Shown here piece by piece: positions 25,244 to 39,240 of a stretch of 64,000 nt of DNA; within the stretch, counting starts at the first letter, position 1, and each line of letters begins with the position of its first letter. The notes beneath the pieces were generated by a model. It saw only the letters and a list, made by a program, of their open reading frames with translations, was not told the origin of the DNA and made no database searches. This stretch comes from Linyphia triangularis. Lineage: Eukaryota > Arthropoda > Arachnida > Araneae > Linyphiidae. The stretch covers positions 90,902,447 through 90,966,446 of the forward strand of contig OZ021727.1 of NCBI GenBank assembly GCA_963978545.1. The letters are read 5' to 3'. The position numbers and the translations under genes are program-made.

Positions 25244-26052
25244 CAAACTTGCAGAAGTTTATTCCAAAATAACTCTTCACAGTTCTCTTACAGCTCCAGA
25301 ACTTCTCGTTCTAGTAGACACAATACAGCTCTTTTTCACCTCAATAGAGCACAAAACAGCAGTTAAAAACTTGACAAACAACTGCTAAATCTCCGCAAAA
25401 GACAATGCAAAACAGTTCGCTTTAGAATGCTCAGTATCTCAAGTCAACAAACTCAGTGACTCAAAATTCAAGAACTAACTTCAGTCAACTATCGGACTCA
25501 GTTAACAACTTGCTCCGTGACTCAAAATCAGTCAACTAACTCAAGTCAGGAATACAGCTCTCACAATGAACGTTGAGAGACAACTAACTCCATCACCCGC
25601 TCTCCTGAGCTTTTATAGGGTGACTTGAGAACATGCGTGAACCTTCCAGAGATAGACATTTGGAGAACTTTCCAGATTGTAGTCGAAAAGTTCTTATACA
25701 TGTACATGGGATACATGTACCGAAAATGTCGCCAAATGGTCACCAAGTTTGGCGATATTTGGCGATTTCTCGCCAAATTTGGCGACAAAAATTAGTCGCA
25801 AAAACCGTCGCCAACTTGGCTCTATCTCGCCAATTTGGCGAGATTCCCATTACCATAATGTTAAATGCCCCGCCCCTTGAAACTCGCTTCCCAGAGTTAC
25901 CTCTGTAAAACCCATTATCAAGCGATAACACCCTTATTGCCGGGAAACCAACTAAAACGAACTATTGCACTGCCTTATGCGAAATGTACATAAATTACTA
26001 TTTACAAAATTAACACTACGAAATATTTACAAATATACAAAAATTCGTAACA
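25244..26052 (-). mobile_element. LTR copy 3, truncated, inverted to copy 2
   Basis: Minus-strand copy: its TGTTACG end is at 26052 (AAATTCGTAACA) and is followed by ATAT. The other end starts inside the element at AAACTTGCAGAAGTTTATTCC. It lies tail to tail with copy 2, 116 bp away, both missing the same terminal segment. Several short frames on both strands within it are LTR sequence and not genes. Confidence 0.82.
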
Positions 26053-26099
26053 ATATAAATATATATATATATTTATTGTTAAAAATAATGCAAATAGTT

Positions 26100-26710
26100 C
26101 TAAATAAAATGATATAAAATTGTGTTTCTCTCATTTAAGGAACTCGAAGTATCTAAGTTTTTGTTACATGACAAATGTATTTCGGACGTGCTATCTTGAA
26201 ACTTTGAAACTGTTTTTCTCAAAGATGGCTTTTTGTACCTTTTTTTATTTCAAATGGATATAACTTAAAAACTAAGCTTTATTAGTATACGAAAATTCCC
26301 ACAATTATTTCCCGTATATATTTCTTTAATTTCTCTTCGGGAATTGTGTATATTTGTTTAACTTTTTTTTAAAAAAGCTTTTGGAACTTATCATACTATG
26401 GGTTTTATACAGTTTTTGCACAAAATATTTTATTTTATTTTTTCTTAAAATTCAATGGAAAAATCATGACGATAATTTATAATGTGAATTATAAGAAGTA
26501 ATTTAATGCAACAATGAAGTGATTTTATCAAAAGTTTTGATATATCAAATTTAGGAAATAACACAATTTTGAAGTTTTTAAATTAAAAAAAAAAATGTTT
26601 CATGCTTGAAAATTTAAAATAGGTTTTCGAGTTTCAAAGCACAATACAGTACTGCATACAGAATTTCAGAAAAATAATTCTAAAAATAAAGATTTCAGAA
26701 TGTTAAGTCT
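26100..26710 (+). repeat. Dispersed repeat Y, copy 1
   Basis: Shares several blocks in the same order with 38530-39240: AAGTTTTTGTTACATGA, a CGGACRTGCTATSTT block, ATACAGTTTTTGCAC, and a TATCAAATTTAGGAAATAAC/TATCGAATTTAGGTAACATC block. No coding sequence or clear termini seen, so its class is unknown. Confidence 0.65.
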
Positions 26711-28525
26711 CAGAACCGCATAAACATTTCAGGTTACGAATACACTAGGGAAAAAAAATATCCTTTTAACTATATTAGAATTCATGAATATATTTATTCT
26801 TTTCTAAATATTTACATCAACATATAAGCTCTACCCTTAAATTATTATGCTTAAGAAAGCAGTAGAATGGTAAAAAAAAAAAACTCATTTGAATTTATTT
26901 GCAATAAAAATTAATTTATAACCATTATTATAATTACATACATATGAAAACTATCTCAATGGTTTGTAATAAAAGTTTTCAAAGCATTTCTTTAAAAATG
27001 TCTTTCTATTTTATAAATTCTCAAAAATATGCATTTACTTTTCTTAGTTAAAAGGATTTCTGTTTGTGTGAGAGAAAGAAAAAGTTGCTCGTAAAGAAAT
27101 GCTTTCAAATATTGACTTCCAATGTATGCACGTTAAGTTTAAGAGATTTTTCCAAAAGTAGTCAAATGTTACAATTTGGCTGAAAACTACTACAGAAGCC
27201 AGTATCCATACTCTAAAGTAAGCCTCAAATTGGCTACTTTATGGTCCTACAAATAGTTATGCAAATGTGCGCAATCACGATAAAAATTGGTTTCATTTTG
27301 TTGCACTTAATGAATTATTCATGTCTGAAATTTTTCCTTCTCTAAATATCAAGGGCTATGTTTCCAAATAGAAAAAGGCATAGACTAATAAAATATTTTT
27401 CTTTAGGTAGTATTTTAGTATATTTAGTATGTTTTAGTATTAGTATATTTAGTATATTTTAGTATTTTTGTATATTACTTAGGTAAGATAAACATAACCA
27501 TTATACTTTCGCATTCGGTGGTGTTCTCTGCATATCATTCTTTTGCATTACTTTAAGAGAAGATCTCGTTTATGTAAAGCTTTTTTACAACGCTAACCTT
27601 TTTAAGCTTACAAACATAAGCAACATTTAGCTTTAAAACAAAACGCTAAAGCTTAGAACGAAAAAGAAGCCAAACATTTTTGCGATCAAACAAGCCGAGA
27701 ATTCTGTAAATAGCCTATTAAATTAAACTACCTCAAATTCTGAGTTAAAATAATTCGGACATTTTCAATACTAAGAATTGGAGGTATATGGTTAGCATGC
27801 CATTCAAGTCACTATCAAATGTGTCTTTGTTATATGCCATTTCTCAGTGTCTACTTATGTCACTGTTTGAAAAATTTCCGCAGGCAATATACCTACATTG
27901 GCTCATTCATTTTAGGTAAATATAATAGTTGAATTTCAGAGATTTTTGGGAAACACAACCGATATTGCTTGAAAATTTACTCTTTAGAAATTTACAAATA
28001 TTTAAATATACAGTCCTTTAAACTTAATTTGACAACTTGTATAAAAGTAAGTTGTGAATAAGCTTAAAAGGCTTCAAAATGATTTCTATATAGATGTTAA
28101 AAAATGAAGTTTGCTTCGAAAATAGTAGCATTTCAAAAAAAAAATTATACAAAACCAATGCAACATAACGGATAAATTGAGATAGTTTTTGAAACTGTGG
28201 TTTTAATATCGCAATAGATTTAATTTTACATCGATTACGATATCAGTATTCTTTGTATTCTTCAATTATTTGAAAGAAGCAAAATGATTTTTTAAGAAAA
28301 TTTTAGCCATTCATTTCCTCCATAAGGGGATTTGGTATCCTTCAAACTTTTTTTTTTATTTAAGCCTTTCAAAATATAATTTTTACATAGTTGGAAGTAT
28401 TACTAAGTAAAAATTAAATTTTATCAAAAAAAGTTCACATAGTGCTCTAAATTTTCAAAATTTAAAAAAAAAAATTCATCAAACTTCAAATCATATCTCC
28501 TTCCTCATTTTTCAATATTTTTTCC

Positions 28526-28562
<37 letters not shown>

Positions 28563-29214
28563 GTTCTCAGTAATATACTCTAACTTTTTTGGCATCGGAA
28601 TAAGAATAAGTAAAATAGTTTTCGAGAAAAACGATGATAACTGTACCTGTAGGTAAAAAAAAAAGCGTAAAAATCACGTATTTTTCAACATTTAAATTTG
28701 CCAAAATCAAGTTTTTAGTTTATTCATAAATCCTTAGCCTATTTTTTCAAACAGATTTAAAAATGACAAAAAAAAAAAAATCATTTTATTTTTAATTGCC
28801 GCAGTATTAACATTTTGAGTAAGGTGGGAATTTCAAAAAATCACGAACTGAGAAAAATGCTTTTGGGGCATCAGAGGAGCTATTGCAGCAATGCTGAATT
28901 CTCCATAAAATTATAGTTTTTCCGCAATTACAGTTATCGGATCAGCTCAAAAACTTGCCACAATAAGGAGATGGTTTCAAAGATCAGGAAAACGCAAAAA
29001 ATGGAAAATTTATATTTTTATTTTTTTGTGAAAACAAGGGATACCAAGTCTAATTTAAAATATTGTGTTTTTTTTTTTGTCGTAATAAAATTAGAATAAT
29101 ATATATACTTCAGGGATTTACATATGAAGGGCCACGACAAAGAATGACCATTGCCAATTTTGCTCAATTCTCCTGAAGAACTGATTTAAAGCCTGAAGTC
29201 ACAAGGCTTCTATC
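26711..29214. other. Anonymous intronic sequence
   Basis: AT-rich, with a small TATTTAGTATNTTTTAG tandem at 27410-27475 and a T run of about 31 (28528-28558). No gene recognised. 29215-29290 (GATGAGGTAAAYGGTTTCTC-like, then TCTCACGTACCATGATATTT) recurs at 52075-52150, so it is part of another dispersed repeat. Confidence 0.55.
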
Positions 29215-29377
29215 AGGGATGAGGTAAATGTTTGCTCAAAATCTCACGTACCATGATATTTATTTGCCAGAAGATTCCCACGTGGTAAAGTATTTGCTAT
29301 TACCTTTAAAGATGGTGGGAATACATTGGTTTCGAAAAAATTGGACTGTGATCGTTTTCAGCCGTGTCTCTTCATAT

Positions 29378-30163
29378 TGTTGCTTGGATGGATCCGAAAG
29401 ATTTGAAGCCAAAGCAGATCAAAACTTGCAGAAATTTATTCCGATATAACTATTTACAGATTCCTTTACAACTCCAGAACTTCTCGTTCTAGTAGACTCA
29501 ATACAGCTCTTTACACAACAATAGAGCACAAACTGCAGTTAAACTTGACACACAACAGCTAAATCACCACAAAAGGCAATGCAATACAGTTCGCTTTCGG
29601 AACTCTCTGAATGTTCGCGACAGACAACCAAGTCAATAACTCCACTCAGTCAGTATCTCAACTAACTCAGTAATTTCAGTCAACTAACTGACTCAACTCA
29701 GTCGATCTCTCTCTCTCGGTCTTATATAGGGGAGGCGAACCTTAAGTGAATCTTCCAGATATAGACATTTGGAGAACTTTCCAGATCGTGGTCGAAAAGT
29801 CCTATACATGTACATGGGGACTGAAAATGTCGCCAAATAGTCGCCAAGTTTGGAGACATTTGGCGATTTCTCACCAAATTTGGTGACAAAAATTAGTCGT
29901 CAAAACCTTCGCCAATTTGGCTCTATCTCGCCAAATTGGTGAGATTGCCATTACCATAATGTTAAATGCCCTGCTCCTTGTAAAACTCGCTTCCCAGCGT
30001 TATCTCTGTAAAACTCCTTATCAAGCATCAAGCATTAACACATATTGCAGGGAAGCCAACTTAAGATGAACTATTGCACTGCCTTACGCGAAATATACAT
30101 AAATTTTTCTATTTACAAAATTAACACTACGAAATATTTACAAATATACAAAAACTCGTAACA
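29378..30163 (-). mobile_element. Solo LTR copy 4
   Basis: 786 bp, minus strand, TGTTACGAGTTTTTG to CATCCAAGCAACA, with perfect ATAT target duplications at 29374-29377 and 30164-30167. A TATATAAGACC-type TATA block is present on the minus strand near 29720. No flanking internal domain, so it is a solo LTR. Confidence 0.88.
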
Positions 30164-30569
30164 ATATTGGATGACGGCAAGGGGGTTGATTCGAGAAAGA
30201 CCTCACGCGCCCCTATAAATGTAAGACCGCAGATTGGGAGAGATCAATTTAACTTCGGATTTCGAGCACTTTTTTTTACCTGCATTATAGCTGTATTTGC
30301 AGTTGTATGCCATAAAGCTTGTGATGAAGTTGATGGTGATTTTATTGTTGTCTGAATACATTTTGTGAGTCTTCAAAGGAAGATTAAACTATAGTTTTAT
30401 CTAATAAAAACTGTGCCATCATTGATTCTGCGAAAAATTCACATCAATATGTTATTGTTGTTTACTTGCCAGTTAAATCAATGCTAATTATAACTATTAG
30501 ACCAATAAATACAAGAAAAATGTTAGTTGCTACCATCGTTGTCATAACTAGGAGTGCGGAACATCGCTT

Positions 30570-33500
30570 AGAAAAAATGGCCAGTATTGCGATATTTTTT
30601 TGCGATAATTCTTGTTATATTTAAAAAAAAAAAAAAAATTCCAAATGGAGGATTTTGTCTATATACTTATCTATAACTCATATATTATCATTTCTTATAA
30701 ATGAAACTGAGGAGAGATGAAAAATCTATCACTGGTGAGGTATGCTCAAGAAAAGAGAACGTTAACTCAGTGTTAAAGGCATTCGTTTTTCAACTTTTTA
30801 TGCCATTAAAGCATTTTTACAGGAATTTTGTAGGTGGGGATGTTTAGAACACCTTAAAAGACATTAGCACAGCAATTTTTATCAAAATCATTAGAATCGT
30901 TTTTTAGCAATCATTGGAAAACATGATTTTTTCGATGGCAGCTAACTTATGCTCATGCACGATTATGATGGAAACCTTAATGGCCCCATGGCCACCAACA
31001 ACCCGCATACCAAATTCAAACATCGTAGGCCAATTTGTTCGGGAGTTTTGCTAACCACAGACACACAGACAGACATTTTTTCTAAATCACTTTTTTTGAA
31101 ATCTAGATGTTATGGTGAAAACCTTAAAGGCCCCATGGCCACCAACAAACCGCATACCAAATTCAAACATCGTAGGTCAATTTGTTCGGGAGTTTTGCTA
31201 ACCACAGACACACATAGATACATTTTTTCCAGATATCTTTTTTTGAAATCAGGATGTTATGATGAATACCTTAATGGCCCCATGGCCACCAACAAACCGC
31301 ATACCAAATTCAAACATCGTAGGGCAATTTGTTCGGGAGTTATGCTAACCACAGACACACAGACATACATTTTTTCTAGATCACTTTTTTTGAAATCAGG
31401 TGGTTATGATGAATACCTTAATGGCCCCATGGCCACCAACAAACCGCATACCAAATTCAAACATCGTAGGGCAATTTGTTCGGGAGTTAAGCTAACCACA
31501 GACACACAGAGATACATTTTTTCTAGATCACTTTTTTTGAAATCAGGATGTTATGATGAATACCTTAATGGCCCCATGGCCACCAACAAACCGCATACCA
31601 AATTCAAACATCGTAGGGCAATTTGTTCGGTAGTTATGCTAACCACAGACACACAGAGATACATTTTTTCTAGATCACTTTTTTTGAAATCAGGATGTTA
31701 TGATGAATACCTTAATGGCCCCATGGCCACCAACAAACCGCATACCAAATTCAAACATCGTAAGGCAATTTGTTCGGTAGTTATGCTAACCACAGACACA
31801 CAGAGATACATTTTTTCTAGATCACTTTTTTTGAAATCAGGATGTTATGATGAATACCTTAATGGCCCCATGGCCACCAACAAACCGCATACCAAATTCA
31901 AACATCGTAGGGCAATTTGTTCGGTAGTTATGCTAACCACAGACACACAGAGATACATTTTTTCTAGATCACTTTTTTTGAAATCAGGATGTTATGATGA
32001 ATACCTTAATGGCCCCATGGCCACCAACAAACCGCATACCAAATTCAAACATCGTAGGGCAATTTGTTCGGGAGTTATGCTAACCACAGACACACAGAGA
32101 TACATTTTTTCTAGATCACTTTTTTTGAAATCAGGATGTTATGATGAATACCTTAATGGCCCCATGGCCACCAACAAACCGCATACCAAATTCAAACATC
32201 GTAGGGCAATTTGTTCGGGAGTTATGCTAACCACAGACACACAGACATACATTTTTTCTAGATCACTTTTTTTGAAATCAGGATGTTATGATGAATACCT
32301 TAATGGCCCCATGGCCACCAACAAACCGCATACCAAATTCAAACATCGTAGGGCAATTTGTTCGGGAGTTATGCTAACCACAGACACACAGACATACATT
32401 TTTTCTAGATCACTTTTTTTGAAATCAGGTGGTTATGATGAATACCTTAATGGCCCCATGGCCACCAACAAACCGCATACCAAATTCAAACATCGTAGGG
32501 CAATTTGTTCGGGAGTTATGCTAACCACAGACACACAGACATACATTTTTTCTAGATCACTTTTTTTGAAATCAGGATGTTATGATGAATACCTTAATGG
32601 CCCCATGGCCACCAACAAACCACATACCAAATTCAAACATAGTAGGCCAATTTGTTCGGGAGTTATGCTAACCACAGACACACAGAGATACATTTTTTCT
32701 AGATCACTTTTTTTGAAATCAGGATGTTATGATGAATACCTTAATGGCCCCATGGCCACCAACAAACCACATACCAAATTCAAACATCGTAGGGCAATTT
32801 GTTCGGGAGTTATGTTAACCACAGACACACAGAGATACATTTTTTTCTAGATCACTTTTTTTGAAATCAGGTGGTTATGATGAATACCTTAATGGCCTCA
32901 TGGCCACCAACAAACCGCATACCAAATTCAAACATCGTAGGGCAATTTGTTCGGGAGTTATGCTAACCACATACACACAGAGATACATTTTTTCTAGATC
33001 ACTTTTTTTGAAATCAGGATGTTATGATGAATACCTTAATGGCCCCATGGCCACCAACAAAGCATACCAAATTCAAACATCGTAGGGCAATTTGTTCGGG
33101 AGTTATGCTAACCACAGACACACAGAGAGACATTTTTTCTAGATCACTTTTTTTGAAATCAGGATGTTATGATGAATACCTTAATGGCCCCATGGCCACC
33201 AACAAAGCATACCATATTCAAACATCGTAGGGCAATTTGTACGGGAGTTATGCTAACCACAGACACACAGACATACATTTTTTCTAGATCACTTTCTTTG
33301 AAATCAGGATGTTATGATGAATACCTTAATGGCCCCATGGCCACCAACAAACCGCATACCAAATTCAAACATAGTAGGCCAATTTGTTCGGGAGTTATGC
33401 TAACCACAGACACACAGACAGACATTTTTTCTAGATCACTTTTTTTGAAATCAGGATGTTATGATGAATACCTTAATAGCCCCATGGCCACCAACAAACC

Positions 33501-35910
33501 ACATACCAAATTCAAACGTCGTAGGGCAATTTGTTCGGGAGTTATGCTAACCACAGACACACAGAGATAAATTTTTTCTAGATCACTTTTTTTGAAATCA
33601 GGATTGTATGATGAATACCTTAATGGCCCCATGGCCACCAACAAACCGCATACCAAATTCAAACATCGTAGGGCAATTTGTTCGGGAGTTATGCTAACCA
33701 CAGACACACAGAGATACATTTTTTCTAGATCACTTTTTTTGAAATCAGGATGTTATGATGAATACCTTAATGGCCCCATGGCCACCAACAAACCGCATAC
33801 CAAATTCAAACATCGTAGGGCAATTTGTTCGGGAGTTATGCTAACCACAGACACACAGACATACATTTTTTCTAGATCACTTTTTTTGAAATCAGGATGT
33901 TATGATGAATACCTTAATGGCCCCATGGCCACCAACAAACCGCATACCAAATTCAAACATCGTAGGGCAATTTGTTCGGGAGTTATGCTAACCACAGACA
34001 CACAGACATACATTTTTTCTAGATCACTTTTTTTGAAATCAGGTGGTTATGATGAATACCTTAATGGCCCCATGGCCACCAACAAACCGCATACCAAATT
34101 CAAACATCGTAGGGCAATTTGTTCGGGAGTTATGCTAACCACAGACACACAGACATACATTTTTTCTAGATCACTTTTTTTGAAATCAGGATGTTATGAT
34201 GAATACCTTAATGGCCCCATGGCCACCAACAAACCACATACCAAATTCAAACATAGTAGGCCAATTTGTTCGGGAGTTATGCTAACCACAGACACACAGA
34301 GATACATTTTTTCTAGATCACTTTTTTTGAAATCAGGATGTTATGATGAATACCTTAATGGCCCCATGGCCACCAACAAACCACATACCAAATTCAAACA
34401 TCGTAGGGCAATTTGTTCGGGAGTTATGTTAACCACAGACACACAGAGATACATTTTTTTCTAGATCACTTTTTTTGAAATCAGGTGGTTATGATGAATA
34501 CCTTAATGGCCTCATGGCCACCAACAAACCGCATACCAAATTCAAACATCGTAGGGCAATTTGTTCGGGAGTTATGCTAACCACATACACACAGAGATAC
34601 ATTTTTTCTAGATCACTTTTTTTGAAATCAGGATGTTATGATGAATACCTTAATGGCCCCATGGCCACCAACAAAGCATACCAAATTCAAACATCGTAGG
34701 GCAATTTGTTCGGGAGTTATGCTAACCACAGACACACAGAGAGACATTTTTTCTAGATCACTTTTTTTGAAATCAGGATGTTATGATGAATACCTTAATG
34801 GCCCCATGGCCACCAACAAAGCATACCAAATTCAAACATCGTAGGGCAATTTGTACGGGAGTTATGCTAACCACAGACACACAGAGATACATTTTTTCTA
34901 GATCACTTTCTTTGAAATCAGGATGTTATGATGAATACCTTAATGGCCCCATGGCCACCAACAAACCGCATACCAAATTCAAACATAGTAGGCCAATTTG
35001 TTCGGGAGTTATGCTAACCACAGACACACAGACAGACATTTTTTCTAGATCACTTTTTTTGAAATCAGGATGTTATGATGAATACCTTAATGGCCCCATG
35101 GCCACCAACAAACCACATACCAAATTCAAACGTCGTAGGGCAATTTGTTCGGGAGTTATGCTAACCACAGACACACAGAGATAAATTTTTTCTAGATCAC
35201 TTTTTTTGAAATCAGGATTGTATGATGAATACCTTAATGGCCCCATGGCCACCAACAAACCGCATACCAAATTCAAACATCGTAGGGCAATTTGTTCGGG
35301 AGTTATGCTAACCACAGACACACAGAGAGACATTTTTTCTAGATCACTTTTTTTGAAATCAGGATGTTATGATGAATACCTTAATGGCCCCATGGCCACC
35401 AACAAACCGCATACCAAATTCAAACATCGTAGGGCAATTTGTTCGGGAGTTATGCTAACCACAGACACACAGAGATACATTTTTTCTAGATCACTTTTTT
35501 TGAAATCAGGATGTTATGATGAATACATTAATGGCCCCATGGCCACCAACAAACCGCATACCAAATTCAAACATCGTAAGCCAATTTGTTCGGGAGTTAT
35601 GCTAACCACAGACACACAGACAGACATTTTTTCTAGATCACTTTTTTTGAAATCAGGATGTTATGATGAATACCTTAATGGCCCCATGGCCACCAACAAA
35701 CCACATACCAAATTCAAACATCGTAGGGCAATTTGTTCGGGAGTTATGCTAACCACAGACACACAGAGATACATTTTTTTTAGATAACTTTTTTTAAAAT
35801 CAGGATGTTCCAAAACGTGGAAAAATACAAAAAAATTAGATTTTTTTTTACCGAATGCTATACTTTCATAACCCTATGTATAATATATAAAGGTAATAGA
35901 AAGTAAAATT
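30570..35910 (+). mobile_element. Element X copy 2 (with 147-bp expansion)
   Basis: Left flank 30570-30956 matches 9467-9780 (GAGGTATGCTCAAG, TTTAGAACACCTTAA, AAACATGATTTTTTC). The right end 35800-35880 (TGTTCCAAAACGTGG, AATGCTATACTTTCATAA) matches 10085-10165. Between them the single 147-bp segment seen in copy 1 has become about 33 copies. The element itself shows no protein gene, terminal inverted repeats or target duplication that I could define. Confidence 0.8.
30957..35810. repeat. 147-bp tandem array, about 33 units
   Basis: Units anchored on TGGCCCCATGGCC recur from 30981 to 35679, 32 intervals averaging 146.8 bp. Most units are 147 bp; a few lose 2 bp (AAAGCATACC for AAACCGCATACC) or gain a T. 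As 147 = 3 x 49, long forward frames of 49-residue repeats result (up to 633 codons), with matching minus-strand frames; changes at synonymous and non-synonymous sites look alike, so I do not call a protein. A block of 11 units is duplicated: markers at 32861, 33024 and 33592 recur exactly 1614 bp later at 34475, 34638 and 35206. Confidence 0.95.
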
Positions 35911-36492
35911 TATATTTACTAAGTTACTTTAGAAAAGTTACTTTCAATTCACACTATTGAATGCTTCATTGAGGAAAACAAAGTCAAGATTATCAGCTTT
36001 TGGTCCCATTTTATTTACGATAATTGTCCTAAAAAAACCACTGCAATACATCAATGTCTTGCACAACATCTTTTCATTCTCCGAATGAAAGAAGTACCCA
36101 AGTACCCACTAAGGAACCATTCAATTGAAGGGCGAGACATGGGAACAAAAGAACACATCAAGTGAATGGCAACCGGAAAAAGCAAGATCTAATGTCGTGA
36201 CATTTGTCAGATGATTTTCTTTAAGTCATCTTTTCTCAAGCATAATACTTCAATGTACATGAATCACTGAAGATATAATATAATCATTTAGCGTGGATGA
36301 TATTTGTTTGAAAGAAAAAAGTCGTTTTTATTTATTATACATGCGTCTCAATAGCATTTTCCAAGTATGGTATTGTTCAAGATTGTTACAGCTTTGATTT
36401 TGGTACTATTTTAATAACTGTATACTATATTTTACACCTAATACATTTTCTACGATATAGTGCTTAGTATGTTATTTCGGGGCTTATTTCTT
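35911..36492. other. Anonymous intronic sequence
   Basis: Unique-looking AT-rich sequence between element X and MITE-A copy 2. Nothing recognised. Confidence 0.5.
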
Positions 36493-36494
36493 TA

Positions 36495-37214
36495 AGGTAT
36501 ACATATACAATTGAAATGATTTTCTTTAATTTTTAGGTAATAATTTCAAACTTTTTGGCAGTAAATCAGAATTAAAAATGATGCATTTTTATATATAAAC
36601 TTTTTTTTTCCGTCAATTTTTTAATCAGCTAATTGCAATTAAAGTGACTAATTATGGCATTATTAGAATATATATAAATAAACTTGTAATTAACTTAGGT
36701 ATGATTTTTATTGCAAATAAGCGGTATTATATTGACGCATGTTCCTATAAAGAATTTTTAATTTGACTTCAATGTTTATTTAGATATAAATTTTTAAATA
36801 AAAAGTTTACAAAAATATATAGTTTTTAACAAAAATGTATAATTAAAATATGCATAAATTTTTTTTATGACAATATATATTAGATTATACATAGAAAACA
36901 CATTCACAACAATTGTCTACAAAAAAAATTAGAATTTTGTATATCGGACCATTTATTATGAAGTTATGACCGTTGGCGTAAAGTCATAGAACACCAAAAT
37001 GTCATTCTTCAGAAAACGCGTATGAAGTTTACTACACTAATGATCGTGATACAAAACAGGTGCACAAAGCCTACTGTAATTAAAAAAGTAATTTGAGTCC
37101 CAGAAAGAAAATGGTATCATGTTAATGGTAATGAATTCGGAAATATTTTTAAACCAAAGAACAAAAACGCAGACTTGAGTCAAATTTTGTGATTCCTAAT
37201 GTATATGTATACCT
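36495..37214 (+). mobile_element. MITE-A copy 2
   Basis: 720 bp, closely related to copy 1 at 8371 and in the same orientation. Starts AGGTATACATATACAATTGA after TA (36493-36494) and ends GTATATGTATACCT, followed by GA (a mutated TA). Confidence 0.83.
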
Positions 37215-38529
37215 GAAGTAATAGATATTTAAAAATCAGTGTAAATAATAAAAATACTAAAAATAATGTAGGAAATCATAGAAAGATTATTGGAAACTCA
37301 TTTTAAAACTTACAAAATTAAATTTTTGAATGATCTTTGTTGATACAAAAGAATAATTCTAAAAGAGTTCCCGAAAAAAAGATACAGGAAATAGCTTCTA
37401 GATGTTTTCTAAAATTGAAAGAAATACGATTCTTGAAGGTCCATTGTTGTACAGAAATATATAACTTTTAACTATATAATATTAAATAACACATTAATAT
37501 ATTATATTTTATACTATCAGTGAATCCAGGTTTTTTTAACAAAATGTTTCAAAATGTAAAACATTGCCGCATAATCTAAATCTAAGGGTTCATTTGTTAA
37601 TTTTTAAAAAAACCTAATTAAGCATTTCAATGCTATGTTTATTTTCTAGCAGTGTTATTTTTTTATTTACTTTGAAAAAGAAAAAAAGAGATTAACAAAT
37701 ATTGAAAGCAGAAGAAAAAGTCTAGGTTAATGTATTTGTTTTAGCTTTTCTTCTAATCATGAATGAAACATGACTTATCCAAAAGTAGGACAAGATTAAA
37801 TTATCACTTGTGAATAGAACTAATCCAATTCCTCTTAGAAGATAATTTTCTTATCGCCAAAGTATTTTAATGATGTCTTTAAGCTTAATTTCAGCTGAGT
37901 CATTAAAATCAATTGAGAAGTTTTAATAATGTATTAAAAAAAAAAATGTCATTTGAAATATCTTTTCTTGTAATAACATAACAACAAATAAAAATCAATA
38001 ATTAAAAAAGTTATTTATAAAGAATGATCGACATGCATGTTTTAAAATTAATCTTTTTTTTATTTTTTTTTTATATAAATACATAATTCTGAATGTAAAC
38101 AATTTGGATTAGTGATTAAAGTAGTAAATTGTCATGGAGCTTGGTTAAATTTTAGTTCAACTAATTTATCCTAATACGTTTATAACCTAAGAAATGAGTA
38201 TCAAAACTATTGAAATTGAGATCCCAGATATTAAATTTTTTGGAAAAAATTTGTGTTTTGACGTGTTATATTGGCACTACCGAATAAATGGTCTTCTATA
38301 AAAAAATGTTTTATTGCCTAATGAATAATACATTGAAATATGAGTATCTACTGTTACAAATAAATGCAATTTAATTTTGACTTCGTTTTAAGCGCATAAT
38401 ATGCAACATTTTTTGAAAAAACCTGTCCATATTGCTTCAGCTTTAAAAGGGTCCGGGACTTAAAAATTATCAATTTTATTTTTTTATTATTATTGGGGGA
38501 AATATTAAAAATATTTCTGAGTAAAATAA
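37215..38529. other. Anonymous intronic sequence
   Basis: AT-rich with several poly-A/T runs. No gene or repeat recognised. Confidence 0.5.
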
Positions 38530-39240
38530 GATAAAAGGTTTGTTTTTATCGTTAGTAGAACTTGAAATATTCAAGTTTTTGTTACATGAGAACTATATCT
38601 CGGACATGCTATGTTTCTTTAGTTTGTTTTCAGGAATTGTGTTTTTTTTTTTTAAATTCGAAGCTTAGTATATGGGTTTCATACAGTTTTTGCACCTAAT
38701 ATTTTTATTTATATTTCTAAATATTTTGAATGTATGTGAATAAAATATATTATTCTGTAATACACTTAATTCATTTTTAACTCCAAATTACTTCTGAGAG
38801 GATTGAGTCAATACGAATGCGTTTATTGCAATTTAACAAGCTAAAATAAATACTGAACATTAAAATGGTGAAGATCGACAGTAAAAGCAAAGCTCACAAG
38901 TACAAGTTAAGCACGACTGTTCTATCCCGTGAAGTTACATTGGACTACGAGTTTCCCAGTTCGAGCTGTTGTCATGGTAACCGAACAGCCACAATATCTT
39001 ATTGAAAAATCATGAATTAATTGCAAAAATGAAGTGATTTTTTTTTTTTTTTTTAATTTAAATATATCGAATTTAGGTAACATCAAAATTTTGAAGGTTT
39101 TTAATTTAAAAAAATACATATATTTTTTTAAATTTGAAAATTTAGAATAGTTATTTTAATTTCAAAGCAAAATAAAATATTGCATAAAAATTTTCAAGGA
39201 AAAAATTATAAAAATAAATATTTTAGAATTTTTAATCCAG
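38530..39240 (+). repeat. Dispersed repeat Y, copy 2
   Basis: Colinear with 26100-26710 in the blocks listed there. It differs by a segment at about 38800-39000 of higher GC (TGTTGTCATGGTAACCGAAC), which may be a later insertion. Confidence 0.62.

Noticed and set aside
24466..26052. A complete LTR retrotransposon between copies 2 and 3
   Set aside because: The LTRs face opposite ways and only 116 bp lies between them; no protease, reverse transcriptase or integrase sequence there.
30949..32850. 633-codon frame (and 290- and 193-codon frames) of 49-residue repeats, a possible repetitive protein
   Set aside because: The period 147 is divisible by three, so one open unit makes an open array. 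Frames break at small indels, the minus strand is open too, and the same unit occurs as non-coding single copy at 9780-10080.
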